DNA of 64,000 bases from Nocardia rhamnosiphila NBRC 108938 (GCF_000720425.1 NZ_JOAJ01000005.1:310001-374000), one strand, 5' to 3'; positions 34,384-44,358 are shown, counted from the first letter of the stretch. Notes: generated from the letters alone by a model not told the origin. Made by a program: numbers and translations.

Positions 34384-37300
34384 ATGTCGATCATCGCCAA
34401 CGACGCGAATCACGAGGCCCGTCACGTCGAGACCGTTCCATCGGGACCGCTGGCGCCGCGGCGTCCGTTGTCGGCCGGGCAGCGCCGCGCCTGGTACCTG
34501 CAGACCCGCGATCCCGACGACAGCACGCTGAACGTTCCGGTGGGGTACCGGATGCGCGGCGCCCTCGATACCGAACGACTCTGCGCGGCGGTGGAGTCGA
34601 TCGTCGAACGCCAGGAGGTGCTGCGCACCACCTATGGGCTGGGCGCCGACGGTGAGCCCTACCGGGTGGTGCGCGCGGATCTGCCCTTCCAGTGGCACGA
34701 ACACGATCTGACCGCACTGGCCGAGGAAGCCGCCCGCCGCCGGGTCGAGGTGCTGACGCGGCGCGCGCTGGCCCGGCCCTTCGACCTGGCCGGTGAGGCG
34801 CCGCTGCGGATAATGCTGATCCGCCGGGGCGTACAGGATCATCTGCTGCTGCTGGTGGCGCACACCATCGCCTGGGACGACGTATCGGCGTCGGTTTTCG
34901 CCGCCGAGTTGACCGCGGAGTACAACGGCACCGCGCCGCCGGCCGGGCCCGGGGAGCGGCCGGCCGAACCGGACGTGGACGGCGGCGGTATGCAGTACTG
35001 GCGCCGGACGCTGCACCCGCTGCCCGAACCGCTGGAACTGCCGGGCAAACCCGCCGCGCGGTCGACGGGTCCGGATACCGTGGGGCACACCGCGGTTCCG
35101 CTACCCCCTGATCTGCTCGGCCGGATACGGGCGACCGCGGCCGCGCACGACGTGGACGATCACGCGGTGCTACTCGGCGCGTTCGCCGTACTGATCCATC
35201 GCTATACGGCCACCGGCGATTTCCTGGTCGCCGTCCCTGCCGATCTGCGCGGTCCGCGCGAAACCGGAACGATCGGATACTTCGGCAACACCGTGCTCGT
35301 CCGGGCCGTGCCGCGACCGGCGGATACCTTCGCCGAGTTCCTGGGCCGGATCGCCGGCACGGTGGCGGCGGGCCACGAGCACCGGCATATCGGCATCGAT
35401 CGGGTGGTCCACGCGCTCAACCCCGACCGCACCGGCGCACGAGACGGCTTGCAGCAGATGGCCCGGGTCGGTTTCGGGGTACGCCCGCCGGTCGCGCTCC
35501 CCGACCTCGACGGTGTCACCACCACACTGGAAACCTTCGGCTCGCCGGTCGTGCCGGTTCCGCTGCGGGTGACGGTGGTGCTCGATCCGCGGCAGCCGCG
35601 AGTGGAAGCCGATCACCGGCTCGCCCAGCTGGACGGGCGACTGGCCGAACAGATGCTCGCGCACTACATCCAGTTGCTAGGCAGCGTGACGGAGGATCCG
35701 CGGGTCCGGCTGGGCGAGGTCGACCTCTTCGGCGCGGGGGACCGGGCCCGGTTGCTGGCGCGCTCACACGGCGAACTGGTCCCGGCCGGTGCCACGACCC
35801 TCGTATCGCTGTTCGAGGACCGGGCCGCTCGCGCCGGCACCGCCACCGCGGTGGTGGCGCCCGGCACGGACGGCGCACCCGATCTCGAACTGACCTATGC
35901 CGAGCTGAACATCCGCGCGAACCGCCTGGCACGCTGGTTCGCCGCGCGGGGGATCGGGCCCGAGGACCTGGTCGCCCTGCGTATCGCCAACTCCACCGAA
36001 TTCGTGGTGGCGGTGCTGGCGGTGCTGAAGGCGGGCGCCGCCTATCTCCCCATCGACCCGTCCTACCCGGACAAGCGCATCGACTTCCTGGATGCCGACG
36101 CCCGGCCGCGGCTGGTGCTCGGCCGGGCGGAGTTGGCGGCCGCGGAGGCGGACGCCGGGGAACTGGCGGGGCACGACCTCGGCGACGCCGAACGCGTACG
36201 GCCGTTACGGCCCGGCAACCTGGCCTATGTCATCTACACCTCGGGTTCGACCGGAAATCCGAAGGGCGTCGAGGTCTCGCACGCCGCGATCGCCGACCAT
36301 CTGATCGGGTTCGCCGCCGAATGGGATATGACCGCGGCCGACCGGCTGCTGCAGACCTCGTCGGTGAGTTTCGACGCCTCCCTGCTCGATATCTTCGTGA
36401 CGTTGTCGCTCGGCGCCTGCATGGTGGTGCCCGAACCCGACGCGCTGCGCGATATCCCCTACCTATCGGACCTGATCACCCGGCACGGGGTGACCGTCCT
36501 GCACATGGTGCCGTCGTTGCTGAGCACCTTCCTGATGCTGCCCGAGGCGACCGAATGGCGGGCGCTGCGCCGGGTCCCGGTCGGCGGTGAGGCGCTGCTC
36601 GGGGAGGTGGCCGACCGGTTCGCCGGCGTCTTCGACGCCGAACTGCGCAACCACTACGGGCCGACCGAGGGCGTGGTCTCGGCCACCCATCTCACGGTGC
36701 GGGGGCCACAGGGCACCCGGATCGTGCCGGTCGGTGTACCCAACCGCAATGTCTACGTCTACCTGCTGGACCACCGGCTGCAGCTGGTTCCCGACGGGGT
36801 GATCGGGGAGATCTATCTCGGCGGTGGGCAGTTGGCCCGCGGCTATCTGCACCGCTGCGGGCTGACCGCCGAGCGGTTCGTGGCCGATCCCTTCCTGCCC
36901 GGGCAGCGGCTGTATCGGACCGGTGATCTGGCGCGGCGCAACAGCGCGGGGGAGCTCGAATTCGTCGGCCGCGCCGACGAACAGGTCAAAATGCGGGGCT
37001 ACCGGATCGAATCGGGCGAGGTGCAGGCGGCTCTCTCCGCGCATCCCGGTGTCGGTGCCTGCGCCGTGGTGGCCTACCAGGACCCGGCGACCGGCACCGC
37101 GCTGGCGGCCTACCTGGTCCCTGCCGCGGGTGAGCTGGACGCGGCCGAGATCCGGGCGTACGCGGCGCGCTCACTACCCGGCTACATGCTCCCCACCGCC
37201 TGGGCGGTGATCGACGAGATCCCACTGACCGAACACGGCAAGCTCGACAAACGGGCCTTGCCGACGCCGCGGCGGCTCGGGACCGCGGCGGCCCGGCCGC

Positions 37301-38829
37301 CGGGCACGCCCACCGAGGCCCGGCTCGCCGCCCTGTTCGAGGAGCTCTTCGGGTGTGCGGGGGTGGGCGCGCACGATTCGTTCTTCGAACTGGGTGGGCA
37401 TTCGCTGCTCGCGAATCGCCTGGTGCTGTCGGTGCAACGGGAATTCGGTGTCGTGGTCGACGTCCGGGCGTTGTTCGACGAGCCGACCGTGGCCGGTCTG
37501 GCGGCACTCGTGGACGCCGGCCCGGTGCGCGGAACCGGTCGTCCCGAACTGGACCGCGGGCCCCGGCCCGAGCGGATCCCGCTGTCCTACAACCAGCGCG
37601 CGGCCGCCGGGCCCGGCGTGGTCCGGGCGGCGGTGCGCCTGGCCGGTCCACTGGATCGCGCCGCGCTGACCGCGGCATTCGGTGATGTGTACGCGCGGTA
37701 CGAGATCCTGCGCACGGTGATCGTGGGTGGCGGCGCGACGGGGTACCAGGTGGTGCTGCCGGAACTGCCGCCCGAGCTACCGGCCGCCGACCTCCCCGAG
37801 AGCGATTTGGCCGATGTCCTCGCCGCGCCGGTGGTATTCGATCGGGCGACCGGTCCGCTGGTGCGGCCGCGACTCTTCGTGCTCGGCGCGGACCGGCACG
37901 TACTCGTGCTCACCGCCGATCGGCTGGTGGCCGACGACCGGTCGCTGCGTATCGTGCTCGCCGATCTGGCCACGGCCTATCGCAGCCGGGTGGGCGCCGG
38001 GGCGGCGCCGCGATGGTCGGGCCCGGCCATCGACTACGCCGACTACACCCTGTGGCAACTGGCGGTCGCCGAATCGGCGGGGCCGCAGCTGGAGCAGTGG
38101 CGCGCCGCGCTCGCCGGATTGCCCGCGGTGGCGACTCCGGGCGTGCCGGAACTGGTCCGGTCGGCGGAGTTCGAGGTGACCGCGGGCCTGCGCCGCCGGT
38201 TGCGGGCCCACGCCGAAACGGTGGGGGCCTCGGAGTACATGCTCTATCAGGCGGTGGTGGCGGCCCTGCTGTACGGCCACGGCGCGGGAGTGGACATCGC
38301 GCTGGGCGCGCCGTTGTCGGGGCGGGCCGACAGCACGGTGGCCGAAGTGGTCGGGCCGCTGTCCGCGATGGTGGTGCTGCGCCACGATCTGTCGGGTGAC
38401 CCGACCCTGCGCACAGTGCTCGACCGGGCCCGGGCGACCGCGCTCGGGATCTACGGCCGTCAGGACATGGTGGTCGACGGGATCGCCGCCGCCGTCCATC
38501 CGGACCGGTCTCCGTACGACCTGTGCCGTGCCGTGGTCGAATTCGGTGAGCAGTCGTGGCCGGACCGGGTCTGGCTGGGCGACGAGGTGGAAGGCCGGAT
38601 ACTGGACACCGGCGCGGCACACGCGCATCGGCTGGTCTTCGCGTTCGCTTCCACGGTCGCGGGGGATCTGCGGGTGACCGTGCGGACCGCCGCGGCGCTG
38701 TCCGGCGCGGACGGGGTGGAATCGCTGTCGCGGCAGCTCCGGCAGCTGCTGGCGGCCTTCGTCGACGCGCCGGATGTCCCGGTGTCGGAGGCGGTTGCGC
38801 TCGGCGATACGACCTCCGGCGGCTTCTGA
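34384..38829 (+). CDS. NRPS, C*-A-PCP-C* with two defective condensation domains
   Basis: The 1481-residue NRPS has four domains. The first C domain (about 20-450) has HTIAWDD at 160-166 in place of HHxxxDG, so the catalytic second His is Thr. The A domain (about 475-955) is complete: YTSGSTGNPKG (618-628), FDASLLD (663-669), HYGPTE (757-762) and a late GKLDKRAL. The specificity residues read by eye, D-A-L-H-V-V-H-V-S-K, match no code I know. PCP Ser1007 is in LGGHS. The last C-type domain (about 1060-1470) has DRLVADD at 1179-1185, with both His lost. There is no TE. ATG 34384 follows AAGGGA; the gene lies 67 bp after the formyltransferase on the same unit. Domain bounds are approximate. Confidence 0.88.
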   Translation: MSIIANDANHEARHVETVPSGPLAPRRPLSAGQRRAWYLQTRDPDDSTLNVPVGYRMRGALDTERLCAAVESIVERQEVLRTTYGLGADGEPYRVVRADLPFQWHEHDLTALAEEAARRRVEVLTRRALARPFDLAGEAPLRIMLIRRGVQDHLLLLVAHTIAWDDVSASVFAAELTAEYNGTAPPAGPGERPAEPDVDGGGMQYWRRTLHPLPEPLELPGKPAARSTGPDTVGHTAVPLPPDLLGRIRATAAAHDVDDHAVLLGAFAVLIHRYTATGDFLVAVPADLRGPRETGTIGYFGNTVLVRAVPRPADTFAEFLGRIAGTVAAGHEHRHIGIDRVVHALNPDRTGARDGLQQMARVGFGVRPPVALPDLDGVTTTLETFGSPVVPVPLRVTVVLDPRQPRVEADHRLAQLDGRLAEQMLAHYIQLLGSVTEDPRVRLGEVDLFGAGDRARLLARSHGELVPAGATTLVSLFEDRAARAGTATAVVAPGTDGAPDLELTYAELNIRANRLARWFAARGIGPEDLVALRIANSTEFVVAVLAVLKAGAAYLPIDPSYPDKRIDFLDADARPRLVLGRAELAAAEADAGELAGHDLGDAERVRPLRPGNLAYVIYTSGSTGNPKGVEVSHAAIADHLIGFAAEWDMTAADRLLQTSSVSFDASLLDIFVTLSLGACMVVPEPDALRDIPYLSDLITRHGVTVLHMVPSLLSTFLMLPEATEWRALRRVPVGGEALLGEVADRFAGVFDAELRNHYGPTEGVVSATHLTVRGPQGTRIVPVGVPNRNVYVYLLDHRLQLVPDGVIGEIYLGGGQLARGYLHRCGLTAERFVADPFLPGQRLYRTGDLARRNSAGELEFVGRADEQVKMRGYRIESGEVQAALSAHPGVGACAVVAYQDPATGTALAAYLVPAAGELDAAEIRAYAARSLPGYMLPTAWAVIDEIPLTEHGKLDKRALPTPRRLGTAAARPPGTPTEARLAALFEELFGCAGVGAHDSFFELGGHSLLANRLVLSVQREFGVVVDVRALFDEPTVAGLAALVDAGPVRGTGRPELDRGPRPERIPLSYNQRAAAGPGVVRAAVRLAGPLDRAALTAAFGDVYARYEILRTVIVGGGATGYQVVLPELPPELPAADLPESDLADVLAAPVVFDRATGPLVRPRLFVLGADRHVLVLTADRLVADDRSLRIVLADLATAYRSRVGAGAAPRWSGPAIDYADYTLWQLAVAESAGPQLEQWRAALAGLPAVATPGVPELVRSAEFEVTAGLRRRLRAHAETVGASEYMLYQAVVAALLYGHGAGVDIALGAPLSGRADSTVAEVVGPLSAMVVLRHDLSGDPTLRTVLDRARATALGIYGRQDMVVDGIAAAVHPDRSPYDLCRAVVEFGEQSWPDRVWLGDEVEGRILDTGAAHAHRLVFAFASTVAGDLRVTVRTAAALSGADGVESLSRQLRQLLAAFVDAPDVPVSEAVALGDTTSGGF

Positions 38830-38883
38830 CCCTGGTGTGTTCCGGATTATGGCGTGAAGTCTCCACAACGCTTCCGGCATCGT

Positions 38884-38902
38884 TTAGGATAGGCTAACTT
38901 AC
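38884..38902 (+). promoter_or_regulatory. Iron box upstream of the C*-PCP gene
   Basis: TTAGGATAGGCTAACTTAC matches 16 of 19 consensus positions, one of the best boxes in the window. It lies 67 bp before ATG 38970. Confidence 0.78.
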
Positions 38903-38969
38903 CTCGGCGGGGCGCCGACACCGCTGTTCGTGCCCCTCGGGGTTTCGATCGGTGAGCTCGAGGATCGCA

Positions 38970-40724
38970 ATGCCAGATTCGCTTGTGCAGCAGACGGTTA
39001 CGCAGGAAACCGCCGGGGTACGCCCGGGGTCCGAGCGGGCCGGAGTGGGGCGCGCGGTGCCGCTGTCGCTGTCCCAACAGGCGGCGCTGCTACCGGAGCG
39101 GCTGCACGGTCCGGCCGGCCGAGGCGGGTCGCCGGTGCCGAATCTGTTCGTCGCGGTCGAGATCACCGGGGCGCTGGATCCCGTCGCGCTCGAGCGGGCG
39201 GCGGCGGCCCTGCTCGCCGAGCACGAGATCCTGCGCAGTGTCTTCCCCGACGACCGGCGCCTGCCGTATCAGAAACCGTTGCCCGTGCCGGAATCGGTGC
39301 TGGAGATCGTGCCGGGCACGACCGAGGAGGCCGCGCTGGTCGCGGCCCTCGCCGGCGACGCCGGGCACCGCTTCGACCCGGTACGGCGGATCCCGCTGCG
39401 GATGCGGCTGTACCGGCTCGCAAGACGCGATGTCCTCACTGTCGCCGCGCATCCGGTCGCGGCGGACAACCGCGCTCTGGACCTGATCGTCGCCGGCCTG
39501 TTCGCCCGCTGTACCGGTGAAAACGTGGAGGTCGAGGGGCAGTATCGCGATTTCGCCGCCGCCCAGCTGCGTCATCTCGCCGCGACCGCGACGGACGATC
39601 CGGCACTTGCCTATTGGACCGAGCGGCTTTCCGGCGCTCCCGAGCGGACGCCTGTCATCACCGTGGGCGCGGGCGGCGGTCTCGCGCATCGCACGGTGGA
39701 ACTGCCCGCGGAGACCGTCGCGGCGCTGACTGTTCCCGGGGCGCCGAGCGCACCGCTGCTCGCGCTGGCGGCCGCCGCCCTGCGCGGCGCCGGCCTCGGC
39801 GACGATATCGTCGTCGGACTCGCCGACCCGGCGCGCACCGCGGAATCGGCGCAGGTAATCGGGAATTTCACCAACTATCTGGCGATACGCCTGGATGCCG
39901 CGAGCGGCACCGCGCGGGATTCGATCGACCGGGCGGCCGCGGCCGTCGCGGCGGCGAACGAATACCCCGGCCCGCGGATCGAACGACTGACCCATCTGCT
40001 GCGCGGGCACGCGGTGCCGGCCGAGGGCGGTGTGTTCCAGGCGCAGGTGCAGATCCGTGCCGAGGGCGCTCTCGCGCTGGAGGGGCACGGGTTGTCCGTC
40101 CGCGAGATCGGGCGGCAGGTGGCGCGTCCGTACGGTGTGGACATCGTCTTCGATATCGTGCCGGCGGCCGACGGTTCCGCCGCGGTGCATATCGTCTTCC
40201 CGCCGCAGCTGGCCGGTCGGCCGGAGATCGATGGTTTCGCCGCCGGATTCGCGCAGCGGGCCGCCGCCTGGGCCGCGGATCCCGGTACCCCGATCGGTGT
40301 CGACGACGCCGCGCCCGCCTTGTTCGCCGCGGCGACCGCGGGATTCGTATTCATGACCTCCGGTCTGGGCGGTCCGCCGCAGTCGGACGCCGAGCGGGTG
40401 ATCGCCGCGGCGATCCGCACGGTGCTCGACCTGGACGAAGAAGATGAGATCGGCCGGGAGGACACCTTCTTCTCGCTCGGCGGCGACAGTATCGCGGCGC
40501 TGCGCATGGTGACCGATCTGGCCGAGCAGGGGTACGCGCTCGATGTGCAGACCGTTTTCGGCCATCCGGCCGTGCACGATCTGGCACGGCAGCTCGAGCG
40601 TGAGGAGACCCGCTCCGGCGCCGGCGCGGAGGCGGAACAGGCTCCCGCGGTGGCGCCGATGGGCGCATCGGGTCTGGACGCGGCGACCTTGAGTGCGCTG
40701 GGGAAGAAGTTCGGCGCTCGGTGA
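38970..40724 (+). CDS. NRPS-like C*-PCP didomain protein with defective condensation domain
   Basis: The 584-residue protein has a condensation-type domain (about 20-440) followed by a carrier domain (about 468-545; Ser507 in LGGDSIAAL). The motif expected as HHxxxDG reads HPVAADN at 161-167, losing the catalytic second His and the Gly. The rest keeps the C-domain course, including GNFTNYLAI late in the domain. There is no A domain, so the carrier must be loaded in trans. ATG 38970, five bases after CGAGGA, is chosen over GTG 38952. It has its own strong iron box. Confidence 0.83.
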   Translation: MPDSLVQQTVTQETAGVRPGSERAGVGRAVPLSLSQQAALLPERLHGPAGRGGSPVPNLFVAVEITGALDPVALERAAAALLAEHEILRSVFPDDRRLPYQKPLPVPESVLEIVPGTTEEAALVAALAGDAGHRFDPVRRIPLRMRLYRLARRDVLTVAAHPVAADNRALDLIVAGLFARCTGENVEVEGQYRDFAAAQLRHLAATATDDPALAYWTERLSGAPERTPVITVGAGGGLAHRTVELPAETVAALTVPGAPSAPLLALAAAALRGAGLGDDIVVGLADPARTAESAQVIGNFTNYLAIRLDAASGTARDSIDRAAAAVAAANEYPGPRIERLTHLLRGHAVPAEGGVFQAQVQIRAEGALALEGHGLSVREIGRQVARPYGVDIVFDIVPAADGSAAVHIVFPPQLAGRPEIDGFAAGFAQRAAAWAADPGTPIGVDDAAPALFAAATAGFVFMTSGLGGPPQSDAERVIAAAIRTVLDLDEEDEIGREDTFFSLGGDSIAALRMVTDLAEQGYALDVQTVFGHPAVHDLARQLEREETRSGAGAEAEQAPAVAPMGASGLDAATLSALGKKFGAR

Positions 40725-40868
40725 GCGACCCCGGGTGATCGCGCCCGGAGCCTCGCGGTAGTTCCGGCGCCGGTTCTATTCCGGTGTCTTGGCAGGTGAA
40801 TCGGACTTTCCGGGCCGATTTCCGGTGCTGATCGGGAGGTTCCCCACTAGTGGGCATCTCCGCTATTG

Positions 40869-40887
40869 TTAGGCAAGGCTTGCCTAT
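40869..40887 (+). promoter_or_regulatory. Iron box upstream of the main NRPS/PKS operon
   Basis: TTAGGCAAGGCTTGCCTAT is a nearly perfect palindrome matching 15 or more of 19 consensus positions, 36 bp before ATG 40923. It probably controls the long run of tightly spaced genes to at least 57207. Confidence 0.8.
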
Positions 40888-40922
40888 ATTCTTTGCGCAA
40901 GTTCTTGTCGTTGAGGAGTGGG

Positions 40923-43900
40923 ATGCTCGACAAATCCGAGGTACGCGATGCGGTGGCGGCAGCCATCGGCGTACCGCCCGAGTCAGTGGGTTACGACGAC
41001 GATCTCGTCGGCCTGGGCATGCACTCGATGCAGCTCATGAAACTGTCGGCGACCTGGCGCAAACAGGGGTTGGACGTCCGGAGTTCGCAGCTGGCGCTGG
41101 AACCGACGATCACCGCCTGGGCCCGCCTGCTGTCGGCGGGCGAGAACACCGCACCCGCGGCACCCGCGGAGCCGGCCGCTGCCGAACCCGTCGAACAGGC
41201 CGGTGAATTCGCGCTGGCGACCATGCAGCACGCCTACTGGATGGGCCGGCGCGGTGACCAGCGGCTCGGCGGAGTCGCCGCGCATCTGTACGTCGAGTTC
41301 GACGGTCACGGTGTGCAGGCGGATCGTCTCGAACGCGCGGTCGCCCGGGTGGTCGCCCGCCACCCGCAGTTGCGCGCGCAGTTCCTCGACAGCGGTACCC
41401 AGCGGGTTCTTCCCGCCCCGCCGCCGGTTTTCGGCACGACCGATCTGTCCGGTCACGCCGATCCGGCCGCGGAACTGGAGCGGTTACGTCAGCACAAGAG
41501 TCACCAGCGGATGGATGTCGACAAAGGGCAGGTGGTCGATATCGCCCTGACCCTGCTGCCCGGCGGCCGCCACCGGCTACACCTGGACGTGGACATGCTC
41601 GCCGCGGACGCCCAGAGCTACCGGCGCATCCTGGACGACCTGGCACATCTCTACGAAGCCGATGCCGACAGCCTCGCGCCGCTCGGCTACACCTTCCGCG
41701 AATACCTCGCCGACACCGGACGCACCGCGCCGGACAACAGTGCCGATCGGCAGTGGTGGACCGAGCGCCTGGACGAACTGCCGGATATCCCGGCGCTCCC
41801 GGTGGTTCCGGAATCCGAGCGCGCCGATCCGACCCGCAGCATCCGGCTGCATCACTGGTTCGACGCCGGTACCAGGGCGCGGTGGCAGCGGCACGCCTAC
41901 GGCAACGGGGTCACCCCGGCGGTGGCGCTGGCCACCGTTTTCGCCGAGGTGATCGCGCGCTGGTCGGTCCGGCAGCGGTTCCTGCTCAACGTCCCGCTGT
42001 TCGCACGGGAACCCCTGCACGACGAGATCGACTCCGTGGTAGGCGATTTCACCAACTCGGTACTGGTGGATGTCGACGCCACCCGGCCCGAATCCATGGC
42101 CGCGCGGGCCGCCCGGTTCCAGCGCGCGCTGCACACCGGGGCCGCGCATGCCCGCTACGAGGGCCTGGACGTACTGCGCGACCTCGGCCGGCTGCGGGGC
42201 GCGCCGGTTACTCCCTCGGTGGTCTTCACCTCGGGCCTGGACCTCGGGGAACTGTTCTCCGAACGGGTCACCCGGCTTTTCGGGGAACCGGTGTGGATCC
42301 TGTCGCAGGGGCCGCAGGTCGATCTGGACGCGCAGGTCGCCGAGGTCGGCGGCGGCCTGCTGGTGAACTGGGATATCCGCCGGGACGCGCTGCCCGACGG
42401 GGTCGCGGCCGCGATGTTCGAGCAGTTCCGGCTGACCCTCGAGACCCTGGTCGAACCGGAGGCCGACTGGTCGGCGCCGCTGGCGATCGCGCTGCCGGAG
42501 GCGCAGCGGGCGGTCCGGGCCGCGGCCAATGACACCGCGGCCGATTTCGGCGCGCGGACCCTGCACGGATCATTCTTCGACCAGGCGGCGCGGGAGCCGG
42601 GGCGCCTCGCGCTCGGGTGGCGGTCGGGCACACTCACCTACGGGCAGCTGGCCGCACAGGCGCTGGCGGTGGCCGGCGCGCTGGATGCCGCCGGGGTGCG
42701 GGCGGGCGATACGGTCGCGGTGGTCGTGCCCAAGGGGCCGCGGCAGATCCCGGCGGTGCTGGGTGTGCTGGCGGCCGGCGCGACCTATCTGCCGATCGGT
42801 ACCGGCCAGCCGGCGGTGCGGCGGGACCGCATCCTGCGGCGCGGTGGAGTGCGGGTGGCGCTGGTGGACGGCGCCGGCGACTTCCCGGACGAGGTCGCCG
42901 AGCTTCCCCTGGATCGGGCCCTGTCCGCCGATCCGCTCGCGCGGCCCCGCGACTGCGACCCGGCCGCGGTCGCCTATGTGCTGTTCACTTCCGGTTCCAC
43001 CGGCGAACCGAAGGGAGTGGAGGTCGGGCACCGTGCCGCGGCCAATACCGTGGACGCCCTCGCCGCGCATTTCGGTCTCGGTCCCGGTGACCGGACGATC
43101 GCGCTGTCCTCGCTCGAATTCGACCTGTCCGTTTTCGATATCTTCGCCCCGCTGGCGCTCGGCGGTGCCGTGGTCTGTGTCGACGAGGCCACCGAACGCG
43201 ACGCCCAGGCCTGGAGCGCGCTGATCGAGCAGTACACGGTCACCGTCGTGAACTGCGCGCCCGGACTGGTCGCGATGCTGGCCGATACCGCCACCGCCGC
43301 TCATTCGGCCGCGGTGCGGCTGGTGATCACCGGCGGCGACCGGGTCCCGGCCGAACTCGGGCATCGGCTGCGGGCCCGGGTGCCGGGCCTGCGTTTCGCC
43401 GGACTCGGCGGTACCACCGAAACCGCCATCCACTCCACCGTGTACGAGGTCACCGACGAATTCCCGGCCGGGTGGGCCACCGTGCCCTACGGTGTGCCGC
43501 TGGCGAATGTCGCGCTGCGCGTGGTGAACGAACGCGGCGAGGACTGCCCGGACCACGTGCCGGGCGAGCTGTGGATCGGCGGGGTGAGCGTGGCCGACGG
43601 CTATCGCGGCGACCACGCCCGCACGGCCGACCGCTTCGTCGAGCTGGACGGAACACGCTGGTACCGCACCGGCGACCAGGCCCGCTACCTGCCCGACGGC
43701 ACCGTGGAGTTCCTCGGCCGGGCCGACCATCAGGTCAAGATCCGTGGTTACCGGGTCGAACTCGGCGAAGTGGAAACAGCGCTGGGTGCGCTGCCCGGTA
43801 TCCGCGCGGCCGTCGCGCTGGTCACCGAATCGGGGCGACTGGTCGCGGCCGCGGTCGCCACCCCCGGTGCGGAGCCCGCCGACCCGGTCGGCCGGCTCCG

Positions 43901-44357
43901 GGAGCTGCTGCCCGCGCATATGGTCCCCGAATCGGTCCGTCTCCTCGACGAGATGCCGCTGACCGCGAACGGGAAATCCGATCGCGCCGCGATCCGCGCG
44001 CTGTTCACCGATGCCGATACCGGGCGCGGTGCCGCCTACGTCGAACCCGAGGGCGATATCGAGACGGCGGTGGCCTATATCGCGGCGCAGGTGCTCGGTC
44101 TGCCGCGGCTCGGGGTGGAAACCGATTTCTTCGACGCCGGCGGTAATTCGATCCTGGCGACAACGCTCACCGCCAAGATCCGTGGTCTGCTCGCGGTCAC
44201 CGATTTCGGGGTCACGGTGGTGCTGGAGGCGCGCACGGTGCGCGGGATCGGCGCGGCATTGCGCGCCGCCGACACCTCCGGCCGGCTGGAGCGGGTGGCG
44301 CGCATTCTGCTGGAGGTCGCCGCGGTGGGTGCTTCCGAGGACATGGAGGTCGCCTGA
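40923..44357 (+). CDS. Starter NRPS: ArCP-Cy-A-PCP (MbtB-like)
   Basis: The 1144-residue NRPS corresponds to MbtB, making the hydroxyphenyl-oxazoline head. An aryl-carrier-like domain comes first (Ser35 in GLGMHSM), then a heterocyclisation domain whose DxxxxDxxS motif is intact (Asp224, Asp229, Ser232). The A domain has [11 protein letters not shown] at about 688-698 and FDLSVFD at about 733. The PCP Ser is Ser1076 in GGNS. Specificity residues read D-L-F-N-V-T-L-I-H-K, between known Cys-type and Thr/Ser-type cyclising codes; Thr or Ser fits the siderophore class. ATG 40923 follows GAGGAG by 4 bases. The next NRPS begins 1 bp after its stop. Probable counterpart of NbtF. Confidence 0.9.
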   Translation: MLDKSEVRDAVAAAIGVPPESVGYDDDLVGLGMHSMQLMKLSATWRKQGLDVRSSQLALEPTITAWARLLSAGENTAPAAPAEPAAAEPVEQAGEFALATMQHAYWMGRRGDQRLGGVAAHLYVEFDGHGVQADRLERAVARVVARHPQLRAQFLDSGTQRVLPAPPPVFGTTDLSGHADPAAELERLRQHKSHQRMDVDKGQVVDIALTLLPGGRHRLHLDVDMLAADAQSYRRILDDLAHLYEADADSLAPLGYTFREYLADTGRTAPDNSADRQWWTERLDELPDIPALPVVPESERADPTRSIRLHHWFDAGTRARWQRHAYGNGVTPAVALATVFAEVIARWSVRQRFLLNVPLFAREPLHDEIDSVVGDFTNSVLVDVDATRPESMAARAARFQRALHTGAAHARYEGLDVLRDLGRLRGAPVTPSVVFTSGLDLGELFSERVTRLFGEPVWILSQGPQVDLDAQVAEVGGGLLVNWDIRRDALPDGVAAAMFEQFRLTLETLVEPEADWSAPLAIALPEAQRAVRAAANDTAADFGARTLHGSFFDQAAREPGRLALGWRSGTLTYGQLAAQALAVAGALDAAGVRAGDTVAVVVPKGPRQIPAVLGVLAAGATYLPIGTGQPAVRRDRILRRGGVRVALVDGAGDFPDEVAELPLDRALSADPLARPRDCDPAAVAYVLFTSGSTGEPKGVEVGHRAAANTVDALAAHFGLGPGDRTIALSSLEFDLSVFDIFAPLALGGAVVCVDEATERDAQAWSALIEQYTVTVVNCAPGLVAMLADTATAAHSAAVRLVITGGDRVPAELGHRLRARVPGLRFAGLGGTTETAIHSTVYEVTDEFPAGWATVPYGVPLANVALRVVNERGEDCPDHVPGELWIGGVSVADGYRGDHARTADRFVELDGTRWYRTGDQARYLPDGTVEFLGRADHQVKIRGYRVELGEVETALGALPGIRAAVALVTESGRLVAAAVATPGAEPADPVGRLRELLPAHMVPESVRLLDEMPLTANGKSDRAAIRALFTDADTGRGAAYVEPEGDIETAVAYIAAQVLGLPRLGVETDFFDAGGNSILATTLTAKIRGLLAVTDFGVTVVLEARTVRGIGAALRAADTSGRLERVARILLEVAAVGASEDMEVA

Positions 44358-44358
44358 G

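Noticed and set aside
40866..40922. Upstream extension of the starter NRPS from 40866
   Set aside because: It would translate the iron box. ATG 40923 has GAGGAG at proper spacing and gives a normal carrier-domain N-terminus.
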